DNA of 64,000 nucleotides from Sporosarcina luteola (GCA_014204635.1 JACHLS010000001.1:310001-374000), one strand, 5' to 3'. Positions 36,595 to 44,476 are shown, counted from the first letter of the stretch. Program-made: numbers and translations. The notes: generated by a model from the sequence alone, not told the origin.

Positions 36595-37421
36595 ACGGAT
36601 TAATGGTCATGGGAACGGCTTCTGATGTCGGGAAAACGATGCTCTGCACAGCGTTTTGCAGATTGCTCGCGAATGAAGGAGTCAAGGTTACTCCCTTTAA
36701 ATCACAAAATATGTCCCGTTTTGCAGCAGTTCTCCCGGATGGGAAAACGATGAGCCGGGCCCAATATTTGCAGGCGGAAGCCGCCAAGACGGTCCCCATC
36801 ATTGAGATGAATCCGATTTTATTGCAGCCTGCCGGCAATCAAACATCGAATGTCTTTATGAACGGGAAGAAATTCGGAAATGTGGCAGGCATGGCGTATC
36901 GCGAACAATTTTTTGAACGGGGCATCGAAGCAATCCGTTCGTCTCTCGATACGCTGGCTGGACTCTACGAAACGGTCATTATCGAAGGAGCGGGCAGTCC
37001 GGCGGAAGTGAACTTGAATGACCGCGAACTTGTCAATATGCGTGTCGCAGACATGGCAGATGTTCCGGTATTGCTCGTCGCGGATATTGAACGCGGAGGC
37101 GCAATCGCATCCATCGTGGGGACCCTGCAGTTATTGGCACCCGAACACCGAGCCCGGGTAAAAGCGATTATTATTAATAAATTCCATGGTAATGTCGGGT
37201 TATTTCAGGACGGCATTGAATTTATTGAATCCTACACGGGCATCCGTGTGGCGGGCGTCATTCCGTTTAAAGGGGATCATGGCATTGAGGAAGAGGATAT
37301 GGAACGACCGGTGCGAGAAGCTCCTCGAGGATTAGACCGCTATGATGAGTGGGCGGCGCATATTCAATCGCATGTCGATTGGCCATTCCTCAAGTCGTTG
37401 TTTGCGGGGGAAGCACAATGA
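36591..37421 (+). CDS. cobQ: Cobyric acid synthase CobQ, glutaminase domain absent
   Basis: 276 residues; the usual CobQ/CbiP has about 500. The synthetase domain is complete: MGTASDVGKTMLCTAFCRLL (P-loop), FKSQNMS, IIEGAGSPAEVNLNDRELVN, VADIERGGAIASIVGTL, INKFHGN. The C-terminal class I amidotransferase domain is missing; the protein ends about 40 residues after the synthetase part. There is no leftover of that domain: cobS starts at 37418, inside the last codons. CobQ amidates adenosylcobyrinic a,c-diamide, with ammonia normally from glutamine. It might use free ammonia, another glutaminase, or have a changed role, since no corrin-ring genes are present. Confidence 0.85.
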   Translation: MNGLMVMGTASDVGKTMLCTAFCRLLANEGVKVTPFKSQNMSRFAAVLPDGKTMSRAQYLQAEAAKTVPIIEMNPILLQPAGNQTSNVFMNGKKFGNVAGMAYREQFFERGIEAIRSSLDTLAGLYETVIIEGAGSPAEVNLNDRELVNMRVADMADVPVLLVADIERGGAIASIVGTLQLLAPEHRARVKAIIINKFHGNVGLFQDGIEFIESYTGIRVAGVIPFKGDHGIEEEDMERPVREAPRGLDRYDEWAAHIQSHVDWPFLKSLFAGEAQ

Positions 37422-38182
37422 CCGGTCTGCTGCTGGCGTTGCAGTTTTTCACATCCATTCCGGTACGGAAGGAATTGCCGCTTGGCAAAAGGGAAGTGAC
37501 CGGCATGTATATGGCGCTTCCGTTCATCGGCGGACTGATTGGCACGCTCATGTTTGGAGCAGCGTGGTTATGCACAGAAATGCTAGGCATGGGATCCTTC
37601 CTGACAGCGGTTATTGTAGTGATAGTTGGAATCGGGCTGACGGGCGGTCTGCATGTGGATGGTTTTGCCGACGCAGGAGACGCCTTTTTTTCATACCGGG
37701 ACCTCCAGAAACGGCTCGAAATATTGGAAGACCCGAGGATCGGCGCTTTCGGTACGATGGCGATCGTCTTATTGATAGCTGGTAAAATCGCGATAGTTGA
37801 GGAATTGATTGCGACAGGGAAAGGGAATGTGCCGCTATTCATGGTGGTTCCCTTCCTCGCAAGGGCAGTTATGAATCTCTATTTTGTGTCCATCCGCACA
37901 GCGAAAGAGGAAGGGCTTGCGCACTTCTTCCAAGGGAAACTGAAGAAAGGCGCCCTCTATGGCTGGTCAATAGGGGTTGGCATCCTCGTTTTAATCCTGA
38001 TGGGCTCCTTGCTTAGTGACTTTGGGCTGCCGGCCATTTTATTGGGCGTCAGTATAATCGGCTTGCTGCTCTATCGCCTTTGGTCAGTTCGCAATTTCGG
38101 CGGGGTGACCGGAGATCTGGCCGGTGCGTTTGTCGAAGGGATGGAGGCGTTGCTATGGTTCACCATCATTATTTATATTTGA
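37418..38182 (+). CDS. cobS: Adenosylcobinamide-GDP ribazoletransferase CobS
   Basis: 254 residues, integral membrane enzyme with about six segments. GGLHVDGFADAGDAFF and RDLQKRLEILEDPRIGAFG are the family motifs (acidic Mg-binding residues). It joins GDP-cobinamide and alpha-ribazole or its phosphate to form cobalamin. ATG overlaps the cobQ stop (ATGA) with GGGGGAA upstream. Confidence 0.93.
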   Translation: MTGLLLALQFFTSIPVRKELPLGKREVTGMYMALPFIGGLIGTLMFGAAWLCTEMLGMGSFLTAVIVVIVGIGLTGGLHVDGFADAGDAFFSYRDLQKRLEILEDPRIGAFGTMAIVLLIAGKIAIVEELIATGKGNVPLFMVVPFLARAVMNLYFVSIRTAKEEGLAHFFQGKLKKGALYGWSIGVGILVLILMGSLLSDFGLPAILLGVSIIGLLLYRLWSVRNFGGVTGDLAGAFVEGMEALLWFTIIIYI

Positions 38183-38754
38183 TCCGCCATTTGCCGACTG
38201 CCGGGAATGAAAAGCGCCAATATATCGGCTGGACGGATGAGCCGATCGTCAGCAGCCACGGTAAATCGCGACTGCATGCATTCGGTAACGTGGAAACAGT
38301 GTACGGAAGCGACTTGCTCCGTGCCAAGCAAAGTGCGGTTGTTTATTTTCCTGAAGCTGCCTACTCTGCAGATAGCAGGTGGCGCGAATGTCATTTCGGC
38401 GAGTTTGAAGGAAAAACATATGCCGAGCTAGAAATGGATAAGGGCTATCGCGCATGGCTTGATGACCCAAGGGGAGCAGCGCCGAGGGGCGGAGAGTGTT
38501 TGGCGGAAGTGGAAGCGAGAGTGCGGGCGGCGCTTGTGGATGTGCCATCAGGAAGCATTGTCGTCACACATGGCGGGCCGATCCGGTCGATACTTTCGCA
38601 TTTTTCACCGGGAAAGCCGGCAGACTTTTGGTCGTGGTCTGTTCCGCATGGCTCGGTTTGGAAACTGACGTGGCGTCATTACGATGAGTTGAAGGAGGGC
38701 TTGCCGTGCATATCTTTATCGGAGGTGCCCATAACGGAAAACAGGAATTCGTAG
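38155..38754 (+). CDS. cobC: Histidine phosphatase family protein, CobC-like
   Basis: 199 residues, histidine phosphatase (phosphoglycerate mutase-like) superfamily. The catalytic His is in YLIRHLPTAGN (RHL rather than RHG); WRECHFGEFEGKTYAEL and VVTHGGPIRSIL supply the other catalytic residues. In this operon it is probably the alpha-ribazole-5-phosphate or cobalamin-5-phosphate phosphatase that ends assembly. ATG 38155 follows ATGGAGG and lies within the end of cobS. Confidence 0.8.
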   Translation: MVHHHYLYLIRHLPTAGNEKRQYIGWTDEPIVSSHGKSRLHAFGNVETVYGSDLLRAKQSAVVYFPEAAYSADSRWRECHFGEFEGKTYAELEMDKGYRAWLDDPRGAAPRGGECLAEVEARVRAALVDVPSGSIVVTHGGPIRSILSHFSPGKPADFWSWSVPHGSVWKLTWRHYDELKEGLPCISLSEVPITENRNS

Positions 38755-39119
38755 AGAATTGGCTGAAGGAACCGGACAAATGGACATGGATCGGTCCGGG
38801 GCATGTATGGGACTTGGAGCAGTTGGCGCAAGTGGATTCGGACTGTATTGTGTTGAATCGGATTGATGAATGGCTGGAAAGTACAGAAATGGACGAAACG
38901 GATGCGTTGGCTCATATAATGAGAGGAATAGAGGGCAAGGAAACGGTAGTAATTTTGACAGATCTCGGGAGAGGCATTGTGCCGGTTGATCCAAAGCAAC
39001 GAAAGCTTCGGGATCAATGCGGCCGCCTATACCAGTGGTTGATCGCGGAAGCGGATGAGGTGACCCGGATCTGGTATGGTCTTGCACAAACATTGAAGAA
39101 AAGGGGAGAGACAGGATGA
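38706..39119 (+). CDS. Short, degenerate CobU paralogue
   Basis: 137 residues against about 180 for CobU. The start is IFIGGAHNGKQEF: the P-loop Ser/Thr is Gln, so ATP binding is doubtful. The middle region is shortened, but the C-terminal CobU motif is well kept: LGRGIVPVDPKQRKLRDQCG and LYQWLIAEADEV. This is the part that is altered in the first CobU of the operon. GTG 38706 follows AAGGAGGG and overlaps the phosphatase by 49 bases; the stop overlaps the next ATG. It could be a non-catalytic partner of CobU (inference). Confidence 0.75.
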   Translation: MHIFIGGAHNGKQEFVENWLKEPDKWTWIGPGHVWDLEQLAQVDSDCIVLNRIDEWLESTEMDETDALAHIMRGIEGKETVVILTDLGRGIVPVDPKQRKLRDQCGRLYQWLIAEADEVTRIWYGLAQTLKKRGETG

Positions 39120-39697
39120 AAATTTATACACGGACTGGGGATAAGGGACAAACAAGTTTAATTGGCGGCCGTGTCGATAAGGACAGTTTACGTGTGGAAG
39201 CGTACGGAACGATTGATGAGTTAAACTCATTCATCGGGAAAGCGATGACAGAACTGGACGCTGCTTCTTGTAAGGATTTATTGGAGGACCTGGAAGCGAT
39301 TCAGAACGAATTGTTTGATGGCGGCGGCGATTTGGCGAATGTGATGAAGGAGCGTCATTATAAATTATCTGATGAACCGATCCAAGTTTTAGAAGAACGG
39401 ATCGATGCATTGATGGAAGAAGCGCCGCCGCTTGAGAAATTCATTTTGCCGGGAGGTTCGCCTGCTGCGGCAACACTTCATATCGCCCGGACTGTGACAA
39501 GACGGGCGGAGCGGCTGACCGTGACGCTAATGAAGGCGGAAGACGATGTGCCGCCGACTGTGCAGAAGTATTTAAACCGGCTTTCCGATTACTTGTTTGT
39601 CGCAGCTCGAATTGTCAACGCGCGAATCGGCGTGCCGGATAATGAATACGTCCGCAGCGCGAAAGTGTTCCGGACAGGGAAAAAGAAAGAGGATTAA
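39116..39697 (+). CDS. Cob(I)alamin adenosyltransferase, PduO type
   Basis: 193 residues. KIYTRTGDKGQTSLIGG gives the ATP-binding N-terminus; RRAERLTV and LNRLSDYLFVAAR are the conserved late helices. It transfers adenosyl from ATP to Co(I) corrinoids. Similar to B. subtilis YvqK. ATG overlaps the preceding stop (ATGA). Adenosylation feeds the CbiZ/CbiB steps and IcmF. Confidence 0.93.
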   Translation: MKIYTRTGDKGQTSLIGGRVDKDSLRVEAYGTIDELNSFIGKAMTELDAASCKDLLEDLEAIQNELFDGGGDLANVMKERHYKLSDEPIQVLEERIDALMEEAPPLEKFILPGGSPAAATLHIARTVTRRAERLTVTLMKAEDDVPPTVQKYLNRLSDYLFVAARIVNARIGVPDNEYVRSAKVFRTGKKKED

Positions 39698-39698
39698 C

Positions 39699-40184
39699 AT
39701 GCAACTAAAGAGACTGACATTGACCGCAATGTTCGCGGCGCTTTGCGCTATCGGGGGATTTATCAAAATCCCTTCAGGCGTCGGATCGCTGGCGCTGGAT
39801 ACCGTGCCGGCACTCTTGGGCGCCGCCTTTTTACCGCCGGTTCTCACCGGGCTGGCATCTTCAATTGGACATCTTGCATCTTCCATGTATGCCGGCTTTC
39901 CGCTCGGGCCGTTCCATCTGCTCATCGCCATTGAAATGTTTGTCATTTTGTATGTGTTTGCAAGACTCCATAAAAGCGGCCGCCACATATGGAAATGGTT
40001 ATTTTTTATTGTGGCCAACGGGCTCTTGGCACCGTTGCCGTTTTATTTTCTCGTGTCACCGGCATTTTTCATCGGGGCCGTTCCAGCAATTTTCGTCGCC
40101 ACAGTTGTAAATGCGGCAGTTGCAGGTTGTGTCATGCCGGCGGTTGAGAAGGCGATGAGCCGCAGGACAGGTTTAATTCAATGA
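39699..40184 (+). CDS. cblT: ECF transporter S component, probable alpha-ribazole importer CblT
   Basis: 161 residues, about five to six hydrophobic segments, with the ECF S-component layout: KRLTLTAMFAALCAIGGFI start, then LASSIGHLASSMYAGFPLG. It needs a shared energising module (EcfAA'T) encoded elsewhere. The next gene is CblS-like, and cblT-cblS pairs in Firmicutes take up and phosphorylate alpha-ribazole. A cobalt or other vitamin substrate is the alternative. ATG 39699 follows AGAGGATT, one base after the adenosyltransferase stop. Confidence 0.8.
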   Translation: MQLKRLTLTAMFAALCAIGGFIKIPSGVGSLALDTVPALLGAAFLPPVLTGLASSIGHLASSMYAGFPLGPFHLLIAIEMFVILYVFARLHKSGRHIWKWLFFIVANGLLAPLPFYFLVSPAFFIGAVPAIFVATVVNAAVAGCVMPAVEKAMSRRTGLIQ

Positions 40185-40292
40185 GGAATGCAAAGGAAGC
40201 AGGCGGGTTGGATTTAGTGAGGAATGCGGTGGAAGTAGAAGGCGGTTTCTTTCTATGAGGAATGCAATCGAATTGGAAGGCGGTTTGATCCT
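40181..40292 (+). repeat. Three direct copies of the cblS 5-prime end, with a 25-codon leader ORF
   Basis: Related segments begin ATGAGGAATGC at 40181, GTGAGGAATGC at 40217 and ATGAGGAATGC at 40255, each followed by a GAA-rich stretch and GGCGGTTT or GGCGGGTT. Copies 1 and 2 are 36 bases apart and in frame; copy 3 is 38 bases further on. Copies 1 and 2 make an ORF of 25 codons (40181-40258) whose ATG overlaps the cblT stop and whose TGA overlaps the cblS ATG. It can pass ribosomes from cblT to cblS. Confidence 0.75.
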
Positions 40293-40938
40293 TACGACCG
40301 ATAATTCCGGGGGGATCGGAATGAAGTCGAGAGACGTGATCAGCGTACCCGATCGAACCACCGCGCAATTTGCCGCACGAGTGGCACTGCTCGAACAATG
40401 GGCGGCAGGAGCCGAACCGATCGCTGTGCTCATCCACAACTTCAGCGGGCCAGATAGTTGGCCTGCTTACGAAGCAGGGGTCCAGGACGTATTTAAGGAA
40501 GCCGGTATGTCAACACCGACCATCACCGGAAGCACGGAGACAAACATGGAACTCCTGCAATCCGCGTTAGCGGTGACCATGGTTGGCAAACCAGCAAAGA
40601 CGGCGGACGAAGCGAAAGTCGTCTGGTTCACATACGGCGTTCCGCTCGTCGGAAATGCGGTATTGGAACAGGAACAGAATGTCGCCTCGCTTCGGAAAAT
40701 CCGGGAAGCATTTCGTAACGGCCTGATCAAACGGGTGTGGCCCGTCGGATCAGGCGGCTTGCTGAAAGAAGTGCGGGACTTATTCGAAATTGCGGATATC
40801 ACCATTCAAACGCCTCTTGCCATGACAGCAGCCGCTGGTCCTTCCACCTGCGTGATCGTCGCTGTTCCAGTCGGTGAAGTGGACGAAGCTACATTGCATT
40901 TCGGAGAAAACTTTCATGAGTTGACTATTATACGTTGA
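40255..40938 (+). CDS. cblS: CblS-like alpha-ribazole kinase
   Basis: 227 residues, PurM/ThiL-like ATP-binding family. ILTTDNSGGIGMKSRDVISV with its Asp, TITGSTETNMEL and VWPVGSGGLLKEVRDLFEIA match proteins annotated as CblS. CblS phosphorylates imported alpha-ribazole to alpha-ribazole-5-phosphate, bypassing CobT. No cobT is in the operon, which fits. The start is the third copy of a repeated segment; a weak AGAAGGCGG lies upstream and coupling to the leader ORF is likely. Last gene of the operon. Confidence 0.8.
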   Translation: MRNAIELEGGLILTTDNSGGIGMKSRDVISVPDRTTAQFAARVALLEQWAAGAEPIAVLIHNFSGPDSWPAYEAGVQDVFKEAGMSTPTITGSTETNMELLQSALAVTMVGKPAKTADEAKVVWFTYGVPLVGNAVLEQEQNVASLRKIREAFRNGLIKRVWPVGSGGLLKEVRDLFEIADITIQTPLAMTAAAGPSTCVIVAVPVGEVDEATLHFGENFHELTIIR

Positions 40939-40951
40939 GTTTGTGTGGTTG

Positions 40952-40994
40952 AAAACCTGCAGAGGCCTTGAAGAAAAGGATCTGGAGGTTTTTT
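40952..40994 (+). terminator. Terminator of the cobalamin operon
   Basis: AAAACCT / AGGTTTT outer stem with inner AGGCCTT / AAGGATCT pairing, ending in T6. Confidence 0.75.
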
Positions 40995-41022
40995 GTTTGC
41001 TTGCAAGGCGGTTTGCCGGGAG

Positions 41023-41897
41023 TATTTGGCGTGGATTTCATTTATTTGGCACGGTGTCTCGTTTATCTGGCGTTCAATCCGGATTATGTGGCGTTTACCC
41101 TGGTGTTCTGGCGTTCGTCTGGACTATCTGGCGTTGAACCCGATAATCTGGCGTTCATCTGAACTATCTGGCGTTCAACTCAGTATTCTGGCGTTCACTC
41201 GGACTATCTGGCGTACAACTCAGTATTCTGGCGTTCACCCAGACTATCTGGCGTACAACTCAGTATTCTGGCGTTCGTCTGGACTATCTGGCGTACAACT
41301 CAGTATTCTGGCGTTCGTCTGGACTATCTGGCGTACAACTCAGTAATCTGGCGTTCGTCCGGACTATCTGGCGTTCAACTCAGTATTCTGGCGTTCGTCT
41401 GGACTATCTGGCGTTCAACTCAGTAATCTGGCGTTCGTCCGGACTATCTGGCGTTCAACTCAGTAATCTGGCGTTCGTCTGGACTATCTGGCGTTCAACT
41501 CAGTATTCTGGCGTTCACTCGGACTATCTGGCGTACAACTCAGTATTCTGGCGTTCACTCGGACTATCTGGCGTTCAACTCAGTATTCTGGCGTTCGTCC
41601 GGACTATCTGGCGTTCAACCCGATAATCTGGCGTTCGTCTGGACTATCTGGCGTACAAACCGATAATCTGGCGTTCATCCGGATTAACTGGCGTTGAACC
41701 CGATAATCTGGCGTTCGTCTGGACTATCTGGCGTACAAACCGATATTCTGGTGTTCACCCGGATTATCTGGCGTTCACCTCAGTATTCTGGCGTTCGTCC
41801 GGACTACCTGGCGTACAATCCGATATTCTGGCGTCCATCCGGACTATCTGGCGTACAATCCAATATTCTGGCGTTCACCTCGATACTCTGGGGCTCT
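41023..41897. repeat. Intergenic repeat array 2: 20-bp units in exact register
   Basis: About 43 copies of a 20-base unit with core CTGGCGTTC (or CTGGCGTAC). From 41088 to 41868 the core recurs every 20 bases without one inserted or lost base (40 units; one CTGGTG variant at 41748 and a GTGGCG at 41088). Two spacer types alternate (GTCTGGACTAT-like and AACTCAGTATT-like), so the central part is a 40-base dimer array. The first copy at 41067 is one base out of register, and both ends are degenerate. It lies between the cobalamin operon terminator and the fadF promoter. Frames inside it are artefacts. Confidence 0.95.
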
Positions 41898-42026
41898 CAA
41901 AATAATTTCCATCCAATCCGATAACCAGGAGTTCGCCCGATTTTTCTGGCTGCCCACTCAACAATTTAGCCAAAATCCCTCTTCCATCAAAAAACTCCAA
42001 CTTTCCTGAATGCTCGAAAATAAACG

Positions 42027-42056
42027 TTGACTGAATGCTCATTCATATTCTAAACT
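42027..42056 (+). promoter_or_regulatory. fadF promoter with TetR-type operator in the spacer
   Basis: TTGACT (42027-42032), 18-base spacer, TAAACT (42051-42056). The spacer contains the perfect inverted repeat TGAATG-CT-CATTCA (42032-42045). A related site occurs upstream of the thiolase gene (44409-44426), and a TetR regulator is encoded at 49405. Repression of fadF by that protein is likely. Confidence 0.6.
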
Positions 42057-42137
42057 AGAATCAGAATATCGACATCTGTATAATTTTCTACTACACTATT
42101 CGTAACGTTCATATGATTGGGAAAGGGGAGAACATGG

Positions 42138-44288
42138 ATGACACCGTTATTGATTGCCAACTGGGTATTGTTTCTGGCTGTTACGGCGTATGCCTTGGCG
42201 TTGTTCACATATTTGATCCGCACGCGTGTCGAGTATATCAAGCTTGGCCGGAAAGAGGAGTTTGATAGCCGGGTTTCGGAGCGCTTGCGAGAAGTCTGGG
42301 TCAATGTGTTTGGGCAGAAAAAGTTATTGAAAGATAAGAAAAGTGGTTCGATCCACGTCATGTTTTTCTATGGGTTCCTGCTCGTGCAATTTGGGGCGAT
42401 TGATCTTATTTGGAAAGGGTTGAAACCGGAGTCGCATTTGCCGTTTGGACCGATTTATGGCGCATTCACTTTCTTCCAGGAAATTGTCGTTTTCATGATT
42501 TTAATTGCGGTTGTATGGGCTTTCCATCGCCGTTATGTTGAAAAGCTGGTCCGTTTGAAACGAGGATGGAAGTCGGGGCTTGTCCTTATTTTCATTGGGA
42601 CTCTCATGTTGTCTACATTGGTTGCGAATGGCATGAATATGATCTGGCAGGGGCACGAAACGACTTGGACGGAACCTATGGCGTCCGCAATTGCAAGCGC
42701 TTTCGGTTTTTTGTCGCCAACTGCGGCAGCGGTTATTTTCTTCGCGGCTTGGTGGGTCCATTTAGTCACATTGCTTACATTCCTCGTTTATGTGCCGCAA
42801 TCCAAGCACGCGCATTTGATCGCAGGACCGGTCAATACGTATATGATGCGGTTCGATCGCCGTGGGAAGCTGGCGCCGATTGATTTTGAAGCGCTTGAGG
42901 AAGCGGAAGACGAAGACGATATGCCAGCTCTTGGCGTAGGCAAAATTACAGATTTCACGCAGAAGCAAATGATTGACTTCTATGCGTGTGTGGAATGCGG
43001 CCGCTGTACGAATATGTGTCCGGCAACTGGCACGGGTAAAATGCTGTCGCCGATGGATTTGATTACAAAGCTTCGTGATAATTTGACGAATACTGGCGCG
43101 CTTGTGACGAAGAAGCAGCCGTGGGTGCCGACTTTCGCATTCAAGCAGACGAAGGGGAATCAAATCGCACTGGCTGCAGGGATGGAAGGCGCGACGCTAG
43201 AGGATATTTACAGTCCGTCCTTGATCGGGGATGTTATTACCGAAGAAGAAATCTGGGCTTGTACGACATGCCGGAACTGTGAAGATCAATGTCCGGTCAT
43301 GAATGAACATGTGGATAAAATCATTGATCTTCGCCGTTATCTAGTCATGACGGAAGGGAAGATGGATGCGGATGCACAGCGGGCAATGACGAATATTGAA
43401 CGCCAAGGAAACCCATGGGGCTTGAACCGGAAAGAGAAGGAGAATTGGCGGGATGCCCGTCCGGATCTTCACATTCCGACTGTAAAAGAATTGAAGAAAT
43501 CAGGTGAGGAATTCGAGTATCTATTCTGGGTCGGTGCCATGGGTGCATTCGACAATCGTTCCCAGAAAATCGCGCTTGCGTTTGCGCATCTGATGAATGA
43601 GGCGGGCGTGAAGTTTGCGATTCTAGGCAATAAAGAAAAGAACTCTGGGGACACGCCGCGACGCCTGGGGAACGAGTTTCTATTCCAAGAACTCGCGACA
43701 GCGAACATCGAAGAATTCGAGAAAAACAGTGTTGCGAAAATTGTTACAATCGATCCGCATGCTTATAATATTTTCAAAAATGAGTATCCGGATTTCGGCT
43801 TTAAAGCGGAAGTGATCCACCATACCGAGCTTCTTGATCAGCTTGTGAAGTCGGGTAAGTTGGAGCCGAAGCATGCCATCAATGAAACGATCACGTTCCA
43901 TGATTCTTGCTATCTGGGCCGCTACAATGACGTGTATGATCCACCGCGTGAAATTCTCAAAGCTATCCCGGGCGTCCACCTTGTCGAGATGAAACGGAAC
44001 CGCAATGATGCTATGTGCTGCGGAGCAGGCGGCGGTCTCATGTGGATGGAAGAAGACGTAGGGCATCGCGTCAATGTCGCTCGTACAGAACAGGCGCTTG
44101 AAGTGAGCCCGGGCATCATTTCATCCGGCTGTCCGTTCTGCTTGACGATGCTGTCGGATGGAACAAAAGCGGTGGAAGTGGAAGAGCAAGTCGGCACATA
44201 TGATATCGCCGAGTTGCTCGAGCGTTCCGTATTCGGTGAAGATTGGCAGCCGGCACTTGAAGAACAGGAAGAGCCTGTTCTGCAATAA
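42138..44288 (+). CDS. fadF: (Fe-S)-binding membrane oxidoreductase FadF
   Basis: 716 residues. About six N-terminal membrane segments (1-240, NarI/respiratory gamma-like) are followed by two 4Fe-4S ferredoxin-type motifs (CVECGRCTNMCP and CTTCRNCEDQCP) and two CCG domains (FHDSCYLGRYN ... CCGAGGG, SSGCPFC), as in heterodisulfide reductase HdrD-like proteins. B. subtilis FadF (YwjF) has the same layout and is in the fatty acid degradation regulon; it probably passes electrons from acyl-CoA dehydrogenation to the quinone pool. ATG 42138 follows GGGGAG; the TTG at 42117 lacks a signal. Confidence 0.9.
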   Translation: MTPLLIANWVLFLAVTAYALALFTYLIRTRVEYIKLGRKEEFDSRVSERLREVWVNVFGQKKLLKDKKSGSIHVMFFYGFLLVQFGAIDLIWKGLKPESHLPFGPIYGAFTFFQEIVVFMILIAVVWAFHRRYVEKLVRLKRGWKSGLVLIFIGTLMLSTLVANGMNMIWQGHETTWTEPMASAIASAFGFLSPTAAAVIFFAAWWVHLVTLLTFLVYVPQSKHAHLIAGPVNTYMMRFDRRGKLAPIDFEALEEAEDEDDMPALGVGKITDFTQKQMIDFYACVECGRCTNMCPATGTGKMLSPMDLITKLRDNLTNTGALVTKKQPWVPTFAFKQTKGNQIALAAGMEGATLEDIYSPSLIGDVITEEEIWACTTCRNCEDQCPVMNEHVDKIIDLRRYLVMTEGKMDADAQRAMTNIERQGNPWGLNRKEKENWRDARPDLHIPTVKELKKSGEEFEYLFWVGAMGAFDNRSQKIALAFAHLMNEAGVKFAILGNKEKNSGDTPRRLGNEFLFQELATANIEEFEKNSVAKIVTIDPHAYNIFKNEYPDFGFKAEVIHHTELLDQLVKSGKLEPKHAINETITFHDSCYLGRYNDVYDPPREILKAIPGVHLVEMKRNRNDAMCCGAGGGLMWMEEDVGHRVNVARTEQALEVSPGIISSGCPFCLTMLSDGTKAVEVEEQVGTYDIAELLERSVFGEDWQPALEEQEEPVLQ

Positions 44289-44370
44289 GATAATTGCAGA
44301 CACGACAGAACAGCGATATAATTAAGAAAATATGAAATACCAAGAAGACTGATAGTTTCCAACAATCGAT

Positions 44371-44400
44371 GAGGGGGTGCACAACACTCCCTCTTTTTCT
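44371..44400 (+). terminator. Terminator of fadF
   Basis: GAGGGGGTG / CACTCCCTC stem, five-base loop, T5CT. Confidence 0.8.
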
Positions 44401-44408
44401 AAATTAAC

Positions 44409-44426
44409 ATCGAGCGAGCGTTCAGT
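44409..44426. promoter_or_regulatory. Second TetR-type operator, upstream of the thiolase gene
   Basis: The minus-strand reading ACTGAACGCTCGCTCG matches the fadF site ACTGAATGCTCATTCA at 12 of 16 positions, the differences all transitions. The inverted repeat is GAGCG-AG-CGTTC. A clear -10/-35 pair was not identified. Confidence 0.5.
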
Positions 44427-44445
44427 CGTCGATGGTAAGTAAAAA

Positions 44446-44459
44446 TGTAAACGCTATCA
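44446..44459. promoter_or_regulatory. Catabolite response element before the thiolase gene
   Basis: TGTAAACGCTATCA fits TGWAARCGYTWNCW at all positions. It lies 17 bases before the start codon, next to the AGGAGGGG signal, so CcpA could block transcription when sugar is plentiful. Confidence 0.75.
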
Positions 44460-44476
44460 AAATAGGAGGGGTTGGA

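Noticed and set aside
37349-37421. CobQ shortened by a recent frameshift
   Set aside because: No frame downstream encodes a class I amidotransferase; cobS starts within the last four bases, so the short form is established.
40181-40258. Leader ORF as an independent protein gene
   Set aside because: 25 codons made of two copies of the cblS start; better seen as a coupling leader derived by duplication.
21398-41897. CRISPR arrays
   Set aside because: Units of 20-21 bases with repeated, non-unique spacers of about 10 bases and no cas genes. This does not fit CRISPR.
40943-41924. Plus-strand ORFs of 64-117 codons in array 2
   Set aside because: Low-complexity translation of the 20-base repeat in several frames; no start signals and no recognisable domain.
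42032-42045. Canonical B. subtilis FadR box
   Set aside because: The half-sites TGAATG and CATTCA are present, but the spacing is two bases instead of six, so it is listed as a related TetR-type operator only.
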